Under the pieces are notes generated by a model. The model was not told the origin of the DNA and made no database searches. It was given only the letters and a program-made list of their open reading frames with translations. Source: Kappaphycus alvarezii (taxonomy: Eukaryota; Rhodophyta; Florideophyceae; Gigartinales; Solieriaceae). Taken from it: 64,000 nt of DNA. The position numbers and the translations under genes were made by a program. This document shows positions 52,476-64,000 of this stretch, piece after piece (within the stretch, counting starts at the first letter, position 1; each line of letters opens with the position of its first letter). The stretch is from assembly GCA_002205965.3 (NCBI GenBank), contig NADL03000107.1:62001-126000 (forward strand), in the 5' to 3' direction.

Positions 52476-52829
52476 CTGTTCGAAGTTTGTATAGACCCGG
52501 ACGCATTAATTAGCCCGCTGATTACCCGTTCCGTTTGAGGGATCTAATGAATCCAATTGAAAGAGCTTCCGAGGGCATCCTAGGAGTTGCCATTGTGCAA
52601 GTGCCACACAGTAACGATTACGAAACTAGTCTGCAGGAACCAATGAAATTCACTAATGGACTGGAAATGAGTAAATTTGATCTCGAACACAGAAATTAGG
52701 GACGCGGGAACCAAAAGGTTTTACATTGTGGGATGGGAAACTTATCCGACACTCAAAAGCCGTTACTTGACTAGTAGCCCAGTTAAAAGAAAGAATGAAG
52801 ATCTAGAGGAAGTTTCGTGATTACTTAGA

Positions 52830-53460
52830 GGATTAGGATATCGAAAAAGCCAAGCAATTCATTACAGAAAGATTTTGGTGGTCCGGTATCCATAAAAACG
52901 TCTACTGTTTCGTGAAAAGCTGCAATAACTGTCAAAAATCACCCTAATCTGGAAGTACTACACAAATCTAAGCTTTCCCATTTCCGGTCTTTTTGAAACC
53001 TTCTCAATCGACTTTGCCGGCCCATTCAAAGAAAAATTTTCCGGAAACAAATACATTTTTATAGCGGTGGAATATTTTACTGGATGGCCACTAGCAACTT
53101 CAGTTGAGGAGGTCAATGATAAGGCGGTCCTGATTTTCATCTAAAAATAAATAATTCAAACATTTGATCTTCCAAAAATTGATAATCTCGGATAACGGCC
53201 TTTGTTTCAGTGCAACGTTATTTCTTCGCTTTTTGAGAGAGAAAGGGATTCACTTGAAAAAAGTTCTTGCGTACGCTCCTATGTCAGACGGGAAATCGGA
53301 AAGAATGGTCGCAACCATCAAACCAGCAATATCGAAAACTATGTCAGAGAATGAAATCCAATGGGAAGATGCTCTACCAAAGGTGTTATTCTGTTATCGC
53401 CGAAGAAGAGAAGTAAATGGACGCTCACTAGTTGTGGGGTGTTCAGCGCAAAAAAGGTAA
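52830..53460 (+). pseudogene. gypsy integrase with DD35E core, frameshifted
   Basis: ITERFWWSGIHKNVYCFVKS CNNCQKS (52860-52940) is the zinc region with its Cys pair. SIDFAGPFKEKFSGNKYIFI AVEYFTGWPLA (53003-53090) has the first catalytic Asp. LIISDNGLCFSATLFLRFLR (53180 on) has the second, and AYAPMSDGKSERMVATIKPA (53270 on) the Glu, with exactly 35 residues between the last two. ALPKVLFCYRRRRE follows, in the position of the integrase C-terminal helix. Stops and a shift near 53143-53165 separate the first Asp from the rest. Confidence 0.75.
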
Positions 53461-53599
53461 TCGATGGTTGAACTGTAATTTGATGCTTCCGGTCAACAGG
53501 CCGAAGCATCAGACCAGGGTTTATATAGAAAAAGTACTCAACACCAGCGGAGATAAATTGTAACAAACGTTGCTGAATTCAATGGTATTGTAGAAAAGG

Positions 53600-56220
53600 C
53601 GACCCTATAGGTATCAAACTATAAGGTTCTGAAGGCTCATGTAGCCGCCATCAGTGATACCGAAAGCACTATAAATCATAGCAAAGTCCCATTGGTCCAA
53701 TTGGAAAGGAGGCATAAAGTAGTTGCTAATTGGTGGGTTCCGAAATTTTAAGAGAACCACGCGAGATAGCCACGATGGCTCCATGTAATTGGGTTAGCAC
53801 AAAGCGGTATTATCTTATGTCACTGATGCGTGGGTACAGTGCACCAGTTGCACTGATGTCTTCATACAGTGTAAATACTTGGTACAGGTTACTCAAGGGA
53901 TATTCTCAGGGTATAATCGCTACAACAGTTGAACTTATGTACGAAAGGTATCCGATAATGCCAAAGAAAGACATAGAAACAAATAATATCGATGAGGAGA
54001 GTTGGAAGTCGAACTAATGGCCACAGAAGTTTGGAGATCAAGTCGAGCGTTAAGAAAGACAAATAAAAGAGTGCAGAGCATCTAGTTCAAACGATTTTAC
54101 TCGTCTTTAAAGTACATGTCATACATGGAAAAGCCATTCAACAGGGTTTGAGATGGCCGGCGTTCCAAAAAATACTCAAATACTTGTATCGTCACGGAGG
54201 AAAGAAACCCCCATTAAAAGCTCTGTTCAAGCTCAGGGAAGATATCAAGGAGGACCATCCAATCACTTCGTCTCTTACTTTACCACCAAAGGCCTGAAAA
54301 TTACTTGTTATACAAAACTGTATGCAATCACGAAGCATACTCAAATATAAAAGGATTGCTATGGGAGTAAAATGAGCCTGGGAATAGATCATCTTGATTA
54401 TGCGGGACTACGAACTACAAGTAGTCATCCATCTTTACATTAGTATACAACTATTTTTTGTACATTGAGGGGCTCATTGCTATAGTATAAGGAAGAAGAC
54501 TTCCAACTATTGATGAGGGTTCCATTTCCGTTCCAAAACGGAAAATTCATCGAAGCAAGTCCAGGGTTTGTAGAAAAATATATCATTCCTCTAACAGAAA
54601 GATATGGGGAAGTAGCCACCATGGACTCATGCAGACCCTATCTGAGTATTATCCGCCCGGTTCATATTAATCAAGAACAATCAAGATCTGCAACTTAGGA
54701 TGTACAGCTTGCCCTCGTATGTGGAATATCGATTAGTAACGTATCCGCGATGGGAACCTTATCACACGCTTAACAGCAATGGAAGGTCAACTAGGGAGAA
54801 TGATCCGCTTGAAGCAGTTGTGGTGACCCGAAGAGAACATCCTGAAGGACGTAAATAGTCAACAAGAGGCTTTGGACGTCCCTAGAGGTCCCTCTGCCGG
54901 ACCCAGCACACAAAGAAATGGGGGCGAAAGTCAACCGAGGAGTTACGCCGCATTTTTCATCCATAAAAATTCTTCATTAATCATGCTCAGCATATGGTTG
55001 GTAGGTATAGGATATACTTTTGGCTGCGCAATATTTCCGACGACGCAATGAAGAACAAGTTACATAATTCATGATAAGCATCTGCTTATGTTTTCGAGCT
55101 CTACACGGACCGTATATGTCATACGAAGACTAACTCCTGTTGCTTTGCGTCTTTTTTCCTTACAGACATCCATTTCTTCAGCATCTCCCGGACGAAGCCG
55201 CATATCACATATACATTTTTCACTCTTGGGAGATTCAGAAGAGCTACGGAAGAAACGTTTATGCAGCCCCACTTTAAGGTTATCAAGTCTATATATGAAG
55301 CCATGGTACGAAGGCAAACAAAAGTGACGCGAACTTAATTTTTGCAACATCATGTGGTAATCAGATACATCCTTATTCATTTGAAAAGTCTTATATTGTA
55401 TCAAAAGGCAAATAAAGCTAAAGAAGACAGAGGAAGAACAATGACTAGCTGGAACGTTCGTCTTAAGCGAGAGGGCGTGATATCAGGCAATATGGCGAAC
55501 TTAGGAAAAATTATTACAACGCTGGCTGCTTGCATGCTGCGCTTGCTGAGTTGCCATGCTGCGCTGGCTGAGCTGGCGTGCTGCGCCGGCTGTGCCGGAA
55601 TTATATTACCAAATTCATTTTCAATTATTCTTAGAGGATTCTGTGTACTGTATAGTAGCGGTGCTGCGCTGTCATAGGTACTGCTCAGGTGCCCCATATT
55701 TAGGGGGGTTGAAACTGTATACAAGAAGGTAAGAGGGATTCCTAGGGGCGCCTTTCATAGAGCTGAATAAGGATATTTGTAGTGCTCTAGATATTGCGGT
55801 TGGAGGCCCCGGGAAATTTTGAACCACTCAAAGGAATATTTGCGGACTGGATGGTAGCATGGATATTTTGCAGGAGCTTTTTTTTCTGATCTCGAGGATG
55901 GCAATTGTGAGGAGTAGATGTATATATTTATCTTGAAAATCTCTTATCGCTGATCTATATAGTCAGCATGATTTGTTTTGGTGCATTTTATGGCATTTTT
56001 TATGAGTCCCCGAGGCTTTATGACTAGCCCAAAAGGTTATTTGAGCTGATTAAACTGCTTTCGCTGAGAGAGGTGAGTAATGTTGGGGAACAAATCGAGT
56101 CAGTCCCAAATAGCTGGGAAGTTGGGAGTCCAGTTCACACCTAAGAGCCGTTTTCTTTATGCTGGTCACAGACCATAGGTGTCAAACCCTGTTCCTTCTA
56201 TACTCGGATGCATGCCCTTG
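53600..56220. other. unassigned; probable gypsy downstream sequence and repeats
   Basis: A frame near 53620 (YKVLKAHVAAISDTESTINH) may be the end of pol. Frames at 54153-54350 and 54510-54698 are protein-like without recognised domain. At 55530-55600 GCTGCTTGCATGCTGCGCTT-type near-repeats of GCTGG/GCTGC occur. The AT-rich block 55850-56090 weakly resembles repeat E. Confidence 0.3.
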
Positions 56221-56279
56221 AAATTTCGTCCTTACCAGCCTTTTTTGTTCGCTCAACTATACCACGGTAACAATTTTGT

Positions 56280-56812
56280 GGCTTGCAACGACTTCTTGAG
56301 GTAATCCCTGTCAGAGACCACAGAATTCGAAGATATGCCCGCCAAGTTCGCTTTCTCGCCCAGGATCTGCGGAAAGCTGCTCGCCACCCCGTCATTGATC
56401 CGAGAGATGGCTTTCATCGCACTAGACCGGACATCAGGGGAATGGGAAGCACTGGAGGCAATTATTTCTTCGATACCACATTTGTCATCACGCTCGCATC
56501 ATCAGAACGAGAACCTTTAACCCGCTCAAAAACGTCTACGCGGCTACGTGCAAAGTATAGAAGACATGAATCTTTTATAGCGACCTCCTCGCGAACTAGA
56601 CTCACTCCCATCCCTACAGCTACCCTCGGGGGCTGGTACCTAGACATCTAAGCGCTACTAAATGATGTGGCGCTAAAGTGGCTGTCAGGGCAGTGGAGAC
56701 ATACAGGACGTTTCGAGCGGTTTCAACCTAGAGGCATGCGGCGACAGCAGTGATGTCCATTGCATCATGCCTGCTGACAGGCTTTGAGCAAGCCTTCCTG
56801 GAGCACGTGTGA
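56280..56812 (+). pseudogene. family A endonuclease domain and C-terminus
   Basis: The frame 56283-56651 reads RDHRIRRYARQVRFLAQDLR KAARHPVIDPRDGFHRTRPD IRGMGSTGGNYFFDTTFV, matching the RRHD...RTRPDI..MGS.GG..IFD core of the 9.4-9.54 kb copy, with the zinc-motif His replaced in RRYAR. TPIPTATLGGWYLDI follows and a stop. Weak remains of the C-terminus reach about 56812. It is less frameshifted than the reference copy across the endonuclease core. Confidence 0.75.
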
Positions 56813-56844
56813 CACTACCCAGTATCCTTAACACTATTAGAATA

Positions 56845-56900
56845 CACCGGTGGATAGCCGAAACGCACCTTTCAGATACCATACAACCAAGTCGAAGTTC
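56845..56900 (+). repeat. CACCGG..GCCGAA.CGCACC repeat, third copy
   Basis: ACACCGGTGGATAGCCGAAA CGCACCTTTCAGAT directly follows the family A coding end, as at 22.2-22.46 kb, supporting its reading as a 3' untranslated segment. Confidence 0.55.
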
Positions 56901-57071
56901 TTAAAATGGCCCAGAAGTTTCCGCATTTTCTATGTGACTTGGACATGCTGCTAACCTCTTATTGTAAAGACTTACCACCCACTCTGCTTTATCCTCAACG
57001 AAACATCTGACCTCACCACCTAATAAGTGGGTAACGTGACCTGTTTTAATACTTGGAGTATTTGTTCTGTT

Positions 57072-57140
57072 GAGGCCCGGAATATCCTAGAGGGTGACCA
57101 GAATTACCTCTTAATTTGCACTGGAAAGCAGCCTAAACGC
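57072..57140 (+). repeat. repeat H, copy 2
   Basis: Partner of 44408-44470 in direct orientation. Confidence 0.65.
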
Positions 57141-57235
57141 CGACGAGGAGGCATGCTGCGTTGGCCCTTACGGCCGCGGGAGCGTGACTTTGGGTAAGCA
57201 CCGTCCGGATCTTTCCATAGATCTATATCTGTCAA
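57130..57235 (-). pseudogene. family A C-terminal codons, short fragment
   Basis: On the minus strand YGKIRTVLTQSHAPAAVRAN AACLLVG matches YGMVRAVLTQRNAAAVVVSN AACLLAG of the reference copy. It stops before the tail. Confidence 0.6.
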
Positions 57236-57237
57236 AT

Positions 57238-57290
57238 AAGTTGACTGGATTTCATCCAGCATATCTGTTATAGAAAAAAGACTCCTGAGT
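57238..57290 (+). repeat. CAAGTTGACTGG repeat, diverged copy
   Basis: TAAGTTGACTGGATTTCATC CAGCATATCTGTTATAG, third copy of the repeat at 48.0-48.2 kb. Confidence 0.55.
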
Positions 57291-57349
57291 TCCCCAAAAA
57301 TGTCTCCGGGAAAATTTAAGACTGTAGTGTTTATATTTGCCGCATGTTA

Positions 57350-57402
57350 GCGGGAATTTTACCCTACGTTCCACTCGCAGTAAACTAACCCTAACGCGAA
57401 TA
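57350..57402 (+). repeat. repeat shared with 13989-14040, copy 2
   Basis: GGGAATTTTACCCTACGTTC CACTCGCAGTAAACTAACCC TAACG. Confidence 0.55.
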
Positions 57403-57899
57403 ATCTTTTCCAGGAGATTGACAAGTTTGGATCCAACTTTTTCTTATTGGGTGTGCTTCGCTGGGATTTGAAGATTGTGTAAAGGGAGAAGCTGAGGGTA
57501 ATTAAGCACAAAAATTCTTCTTCTTAATAATTTTTACGAGACGAAATTACCGTTTCTTTACACCCTTTTCCTTTTTCTTTTCTTCTTTTTATGTAAATCT
57601 ATCCCCCCCTCTGATGACGATTATTTTCGTTTCTCGGATTATTGATTTTCTCCAATCTTCAACATCTTTTTCTACAATTTAGATTTCTGCAAATAATTTA
57701 CTCATAAATTATCCTTTGAAAGGCAATCTCACTATTTTTTTCACTACAAAAATGGTTACGCGCCTTTTCTTCGACAGGACCGCCCAGCTGAGCCTGTTAA
57801 CGATTTTAAAACGGTCGGGCTCGGGCTAAAATTTATCTGAGACTCTCTAAAAATAGCCGCTCGACAATTTTAACCGCTGTTGCAACAGACAGGCACGGA

Positions 57900-58605
57900 A
57901 TGACCCTCTTCCCCCCATTTTAAAATCCTACCATCCTCTTCGCACCCTCTCGTCTCTTCTCTATTCCCTTCGGCCATAACCGTCATAGAGGACTACCTCC
58001 ATTGACAAACAGGGAAGCGCATTATGGAGCGCTATCCCGCCATCTAGTAGATAGAAGCGGAAGAAGTAGTGAAGGTACTCGAAAGAGGATGTTAGTGAGG
58101 CGGAAGAGTGTTGTGAGGAGTGGGATGCCTTGGAACTTGTTTACGGAATGGAAGAAGAGGAAGCCGAGGAGGAGGAAGAGGAGGAAGAGGAGGAGGCAGA
58201 ATATTTTGGACGTAATGAATTGGTTGTATCTGGTGGTGCCGGTCACGAAACCGGTAGGAGGGGCGTCAGGTGAGCCAGATTTGTAGCAAGAAGGATTAGA
58301 AAACCGATATTCATTCACAGTTTTTTGTATGTGAGCGACATATGTACTTATGATGTCTTTAAGGAAGTGGCTAGATCTGATTGAAGATGAGGATTGTGAG
58401 GAGTATACTTGTTAATTTCTGTAAAAAAAATTAGCTGCGACCATATGAAGTCTTTTCATGCGTTTTATGGCGCTTTTAGCAGGTTTATTTGGGATTTTGG
58501 TTTCGGTGAAAAGTGTATATTAGTTGAATAAATTACCTTCATCGGGAGAGGGAGAGAAAGTTTAGAGTCAAGCTCGAACCGAAAACATTCGATCAGATCT
58601 CTAGC
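57900..58605 (+). repeat. repeat E copy 1, with acidic Glu-rich coding stretch
   Basis: Aligned with 60840-61585. In one frame (about 58075-58240) it reads SEAEECCEEWDALELVYGME followed by a run of mostly Glu and EYFGRNELVV. Downstream, TGTACTTATGATGTCTTTAA and CCATATGAAGTCTT...TT..ATGG are shared with the second copy. It may be a gene remnant duplicated as part of a mobile repeat. No domain is recognised. Confidence 0.5.
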
Positions 58606-60839
58606 CGCTAATCGAGTTACTTTAGCCCGCGCCTCCAGAATTGGTTACTAGAACGATAAAAATTCTTGCACTATCACTCCTCGTCGTTGTCCGTTTAATA
58701 CTACTGTAGCACTTCGGTCTTCCAAAATATTCTCATCTCGGGTATTTGGCGGTTTCTGTTTCTGTTGGCGCCAATTTTACCCTACTACGGGCCGGAGCGA
58801 ATCCTACGACATTAAAACGAGTTGATCTTCCTGTCTTGGGATTTATTAAATTCCACACGACGTTCTATCCTAGTACACAGAACGAGAGGAAAACAGAAAA
58901 TAGAACCCGATACTCGCACAGTTTCATCCCGAAGTGGGACCTATTTCTTGATTGCTACTATTGTGAAATTCCTCTTCTCCTCCCATAGTATCAATTCGTT
59001 GACTTTTCTGAGCGTAGAAAGGGCTTAAAAGTACCGGAAGTACCAAGGATTCACCAAGACCTCTGTAAGAGCTGTGCTTCTGACTATTACTATCTACACA
59101 CTCGTAGTGTGGCACCCAGACGAATATGCCTTGGTTCGCTCATGTCAATTAGGGATTTAAGGGCTCTTCGAAAGAATTCGTTTGTCCTCCAAATCTGCCG
59201 ATAAACAAGAGGGAATAGAGATAAAGAAACTGTCCTTGCGTATGTGTGAAATGAAGGATATATATGGGGCTATACATCAGTTGAAAAAGTCGTTAAAGGT
59301 TCAATGGAGTTGCTTCCGTTGGAAGAGGAAGTGGCAGACTAAGACCCTGGAAAGAGAAACATTAAAAACTGCGGGGAAAGTAAAAATTCAAAGGAAGTAA
59401 AAAAATTACACTTGGTGAGTCAAAAGGATTTAAAATAAACCCTATAGATGAACTAGGGACGCCTAGGTGACAGAAAATGGTTCTGGAACAGAGAAAGAAA
59501 CAATTAGAAAAAAGTTAGTAGTTTTTTTCGTCCCGGGGGAAATACGGAAGCAAGATTGGCTGGCTCGTCAGGTGGGCTTAAAGAATTTGCTTTACGAAAG
59601 ATGCGCATGAAATACGAAAAAGAAGATAAGGCACAGTGTAAAAGATAGTGGAGGTAATGTCGAGTCATTAGGAGCGATCCTTGCGCTACGTTCACTCGTA
59701 AAGATGGATTTTGAGAGGAAAGACAGCACGGTTTTAATTTTTTGTTTTGAACTTCTCAGTGTGTTTTCTTGAAGTCAATTTTTTGATTAGTGAAATTTAT
59801 CTGGTACGGTAGGAGTTCAAGGAGCACTACTGGTAAGGGAGAAAGGAAGAGATTCGTATACTGTTACAGTTGGTTTTGCTTTAACCTAAAAAAAATTCAT
59901 ATCTGAGTGTTACTTTGGATTCTTGTAGTGAGAGACCCTAAAAGAAAACCTCAAGGCGACTCAACAGATGGGTTGTATTGGATAAAACTGTTGCTGCTGT
60001 GTGCTTTTGATTCAGCACGGCCCAGACTTTGCGATATGTTTCCATGTGCCATACAGCTAAAATATCCCAATGTCGGTAAACATAGCGCATGCGTCCGGGT
60101 GCCAACAAAGAAGGGTAGGCATTGGTACGTGCACAAGTCTATCTCTGGCAGAAGTTGAGAGGAGAGCATTGTGTCTCCTATTTTTGCGGTGCTGGCCGAG
60201 TTGAGGATTTCATTAGGTTGAAGCACGAAATCAACTATAGGAGGGTGCTGGAGGGATCAAAAAGGTGAAACTAAAGAATTTGATACCCGCATGTCATGCT
60301 TGGTGCGGAGAAGACCTCCTCGATGCCCGAAAGCCAAGTGAAGAGCAACCAAGTAATGCTTCCAGCCAAAAGAATCACTCTTAAGCGAGAAACTGAAGCG
60401 TCTCTCTGTACGCGTAGAAATTCCCTCCTGTCATGTTTCTCTCTCCAGTTGCTTCTCCGTTATTTCTCGCCCCCTTTCCACTTTCTATTACGGGAAGAGA
60501 TTTATATTTCTTTATACACTTGTATTTCTCGTATACCTTTTTATGTAATATTTCCTTCTCCCTGACAATAATTCTTTGTCCTTCTTTTATTTGAACTTCT
60601 TCGCCCCTAAAAATCTTTATTTCATTATCAATATTTGCACATTTGAGTTTCGCCTAATATCATCCTTGAAAAGGCGTTTTTCACTAATTCTAACTTCAAG
60701 GCAAATTTCCGCCTACTTTTTTATTCAATATGCCTGCAAATCTGAACCTTTTACCGCTATTTAAATCCCCTCTTGGCAGCCATTGTGCACAGAATACCTC
60801 CTTTTTGCCTCATTTCCAAACATCTTCATCCTCGCCCAA
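58606..60839. other. unassigned, short frames only
   Basis: The frame 59182-59400 is Lys-rich and helical (KSADKQEGIEIKKLSLRMCE) and 59907-60158 (with RPRLCDMFPCAIQLKYPNVG) is protein-like; neither resembles a known family. 60420-60800 is pyrimidine-rich. Confidence 0.3.
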
Positions 60840-61585
60840 TCAACGTCTCCCTTTTATCTTCGTCGGGCCCAAACGACGTAGAAGAATTTCTCTTTCGTGA
60901 AACCAGGAAACGTCTGACGGTGCTCTTTGCTCGTCAAACAGTGTAGATATAAGCACAGGACGCAGTAGGGGCGATTCGAAAGAAGAGGATGGTAAGGCAA
61001 GGGAGTGCTTCATCGGGTAGGTGGCCGCGGAAATGGTCAAAGGGATGGAAGAAGAAGAGGGCGAGGGGAAGTCCGGAGAAGAAGAAGAGGAGGTCGATAA
61101 CGAGGCCTGGGAGGAAGGGGTTGAAGACGAGGAAGATGAGGAGTCCGCCGATGAAGAGGGTAATTTCGAACCGGGTCATATGGAAGGGGAAGTTATGATT
61201 TGGTTGGATCAGTTGGTTCCCAAATGGACACGATTTGGGGGTCAGGTGAACTGCATGCGTTTTGGGAAGTTTTATGCAATCATGGACCCTCCAAGGTATG
61301 AATAGAGACTATGTTGGTACTTATGATGTCTTAAGGGAAGTTCCAAGTCTTCATCTTGAGTATGACGATTTTGAAGAGTAGATTTATTTAGTTTCCTTCA
61401 AATATCCTTTGTCAAGCTTTCTGCGTCCATATGAAGTCTTCTACTTCTTTTGATGCTTCTAGTAGTTTTAACGAGATTTTAGATTGGAAAAAACGTATAA
61501 GTTATCTGAATAAATTTCTTCTTTCATGAAACGGAGCAAATCGGAAGTCGAAATCAAACCAAAATCTTCTGCGGCCGTCAATCCA
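60840..61585 (+). repeat. repeat E copy 2, with acidic 94-codon frame
   Basis: The frame 61021-61305 reads MVKGMEEEEGEGKSGEEEEE followed by VDNEAWEEGVEDEEDEESAD, then GEVMIWLDQLVPKWTRFGGQ and a stop. The Glu/Asp run and the downstream TGGTACTTATGATGTCTTAA and CCATATGAAGTCTT blocks correspond to copy 1 at 57.9-58.6 kb. Trp-rich ends of this kind are not diagnostic. It could be a short protein gene or a duplicated remnant. Confidence 0.5.
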
Positions 61586-64000
61586 CAAAGAAGCTAGTAA
61601 ATGCAATTAAACCGGTTGCACAAGAGGAATTGCCTCCTGACAACATCCGCAACCATGCCTATGACAAATTTATGTCCCTTCAGTACGCTGAAAGAATGTT
61701 TCCGCTACTCAGTTTGTCCTAGTTTGAAGAAACATACCAAGACCGCCGTTCCCCGTTCGGTTCCAGGACTTATTTTAGACTCTAATTTTCGCCTCTATGG
61801 CTCTTTTCCGCAGATAGGTCGTCCAAAAGGGCTGCATATCTATCGAAACGCCTGCTATATCACAGTTAAGAGTATTAATGCAATGCACTTCATAACATAT
61901 ATGCAGCTGTCCTAGAAAAAGGCATTTAGAAGGCCTCTTGACGTCAATAAACTGATGCAGGATTACATTAAAAACAGATAATTACGTAATAAATCAAGGC
62001 AATTGAAGCTGTCAGTGGGAAATACTACCTTGAACTAAACTTCGTCAACTTTTTTGGTCTTTCCATTCCAGAGCGAAGAGATGTAACCGCCAAATGAGCT
62101 TAAATCAAATTCGTAGGAATGGCAGAAGCAATCAGGACACATTGCAGAATTTCCAGGTAAAATTGCACTATCTCCTGCCTAAGCTTCAACGATAGAAGGC
62201 CGGTATTTTGAGCCGTTCATCCTCGTCTAGGATCCCACGATAACTGTAGCAATTCATAAAAGGGATTTAATTTCGAATATGAGAGGTTTTTAATAATATC
62301 GAAGCTCCATATTAGCTGTACCCTCCAGTTCCGCTAGTTTTAATGTCTTCTCCGAATCTTTTAGCAGGCACTGGGGAAAGAAGTTTTGTTTAATAATATT
62401 AGGAAAGTAGATGGTTTCCTGATGTGGTGCAACATGTTTGTCTAGGGATCTAACTGATTTGGTGTAAACTTACAAACTAGGAGATTTTGTTGCAAATATC
62501 GAAAGAATAATATTGAAATGAGAAATGCAGCACCAAAATTATAATATGTTTACTGCAAAAAAGAGGTATAAATGTAAACTCAATTTTTTTTGCTATGCAA
62601 CTAAGAGCTCCCAGAATTATAGAGGGGACAAAGTAGCAACCTAAATCGATAAAAATGGTAGAGAATTGGAACAATTTTATTTACAGGATTGAAGATCAAG
62701 TTGCGCGACAATAAAGGAAGTAAGTGAGAGTTTGGATCATCGAGCTAGTATCCATTCATTAGGGTTATCCATGTATGATTATGAAATGAGTTAGATCAGG
62801 GATAATGTTACATAAAGCTATGCCCTGCTTCATGTCGGTTGGAAAAGTAAGAAGGAAATGTATTGGCTGGATGAAAAAAGATTATGCAGAGAAGCACCTG
62901 AGCCTCCTTTTCTTTATCAATACTGTGCTTATTTGCAGAAAGAAAAATATTAATTCCTCCCAGAAGACAGATAAAAGCAACTACTAAGGTTTTTATTTAT
63001 TCAGAAGCGAGATATTTTTCGATGTAGGTACAAAGATTGGGAATTACTGTACTGCTCTTCCGTGATTAGCATGTGTTTCTCACTTTCCATGACTTGTCGA
63101 AATCATATCCTATTGTTGTAAGGTGCAACTATTTATTTCTTAGGAGCCATCAAGAAGTAAAATCATGAAATACAACCTCATATTGGACTCTTAATAATAT
63201 TTGGAGACTTTTTATTTTTGATAATTTCAAGCCCAAAAGCATAGTTCTGAAATGTAAAATATAGTAAATCTCCTCAAAAATCATTGCTGACTCAAGAAAC
63301 ATTATGAGGGCCCGGAATACAAATAAGAGATTGGAGGTTTCCCTAAAAGACCCTCTGTGTGTTCCAGGTCACCTAGAAATGGGGGTGAATTCCTTTAGGG
63401 GACCCACGTATACCCTCATTTTTAACTATACATCGTGATATAAAGCGTGTAGTCGGTAGAAGGAAACTATTTATCTCGCTCAGCAATTCTTGCATATTTT
63501 TGATGACCATTTGTTGTAATTCCAAGTGTTGTAGAGATCGCATTTATCTACGTACAGTCCTTATTTTTGATTCAATTATTTTTATAAGATATCTGCAATC
63601 CTCTAGAATCTTCTGGACGAGTTTATCTGTACAAAATTATTTATATTCTGAGATATTCGGAAGGTTACGGGAAAAAGACTAATTCATCCTATTTAAATGT
63701 TCTAAGAAGCCATTTTAAACACATGGGATAGAATGAGATCCAAATGGCTCGTACGTACTTTCCGGGGCATTAAAATATTTAAATTTTTTCTCTTAGCATT
63801 TCAAAAGCCAAAACACTAGGAACACAGAATAAATTCAAGAACATTGAATAAAAATGAAGGAACAGGATGTTGGCTCAAGCAAGGCGGTTATCTGCGCGAA
63901 CAATTTTTTTTTATTTTTATCTTATGAGTTAATTTTTCGTGCAGAAAACTTCTTTCGTCCTGTAATTTCTTTTATACGTGAAAACAAAAGTGTTTATTCT
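61586..64000. other. AT-rich, no gene recognised
   Basis: A protein-like frame at about 61590-61725 (NAIKPVAQEELPPDNIRNHA YDKFMSLQYAERMF) is cut by a stop and unidentified. The remainder to the end of the window has only short frames. Confidence 0.35.

Larger units (their letters stand above)
51610..53600 (+). mobile_element. Ty3/gypsy-like retrotransposon pol remnant
   Basis: RT, RNase H, zinc and integrase remnants follow each other in gypsy order (integrase after RNase H). No LTRs and no gag were found; the start is at or just before the RT LMNAP motif. The left border coincides with the end of family C sequence. Confidence 0.75.

Overview
This is a stretch of eukaryotic nuclear DNA with roughly balanced to AT-rich composition. 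It is almost entirely a graveyard of transposable elements. I find no intact conserved host gene. The single host-like gene I can name, an FkbM-type methyltransferase on the minus strand near 23 kb, is frameshifted and broken by stops. The TE mix (Ty1/copia, Ty3/gypsy, non-LTR elements with a restriction-enzyme-like endonuclease, pogo, PIF/Harbinger, Tc1, a possible piggyBac-like element and MITEs) fits an alga, a fungus or another protist. The sequence does not let me choose between them. No rRNA, convincing tRNA or CRISPR was seen.

Layout. 1.3-4.7 kb: fragments of non-LTR elements of at least two families (here called A and B). 4.67-12.57 kb: one Ty1/copia-like LTR retrotransposon on the minus strand with two recognisable ~530 bp LTRs; a 5'-truncated family A element on the plus strand is nested in its integrase gene and flanked by a 7-bp duplication. 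12.57-14.1 kb: more family B endonuclease-domain sequence and 3' tails. 14.9-16.5 kb: DDE transposase remnant. 18-22.5 kb: repeat copies, truncated family A and B ends, and a TA-flanked MITE. 22.8-23.8 kb: methyltransferase pseudogene. 24.4-26.7 kb: PIF/Harbinger element with both of its genes, convergent. 26.8-29.3 kb: pogo/Tigger-like element bounded by inverted repeats. 29.5-30.1 kb: Tc1 transposase 3' half. 30.8-38.5 kb: two different copia elements facing each other tail to tail at 34.6 kb. 39.3-39.75 kb: second MITE copy. 40-48 kb: mostly unassigned sequence with dispersed repeats. 48.3-51.6 kb: third non-LTR family (C) on the minus strand. 51.6-53.6 kb: Ty3/gypsy pol remnant. 56-61.6 kb: family A pieces and a duplicated acidic-coding repeat. 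61.6-64 kb: AT-rich, nothing recognised.

How it fits together. The non-LTR families encode reverse transcriptase with a YHDD catalytic motif, then a CCHC-type zinc motif and an RPD/RMD...DV endonuclease motif like those of R2-type elements. Their 3' ends share a related tail (TCTTCCA...TAAAA..ACCCAAA..TTCCC) that occurs at least 14 times here. This suggests one retrotransposition machinery that recognises that tail and has repeatedly left short 5'-truncated copies. Every transposase or polymerase gene I could follow has frameshifts, stops or deletions, so none looks able to act on its own from this locus.
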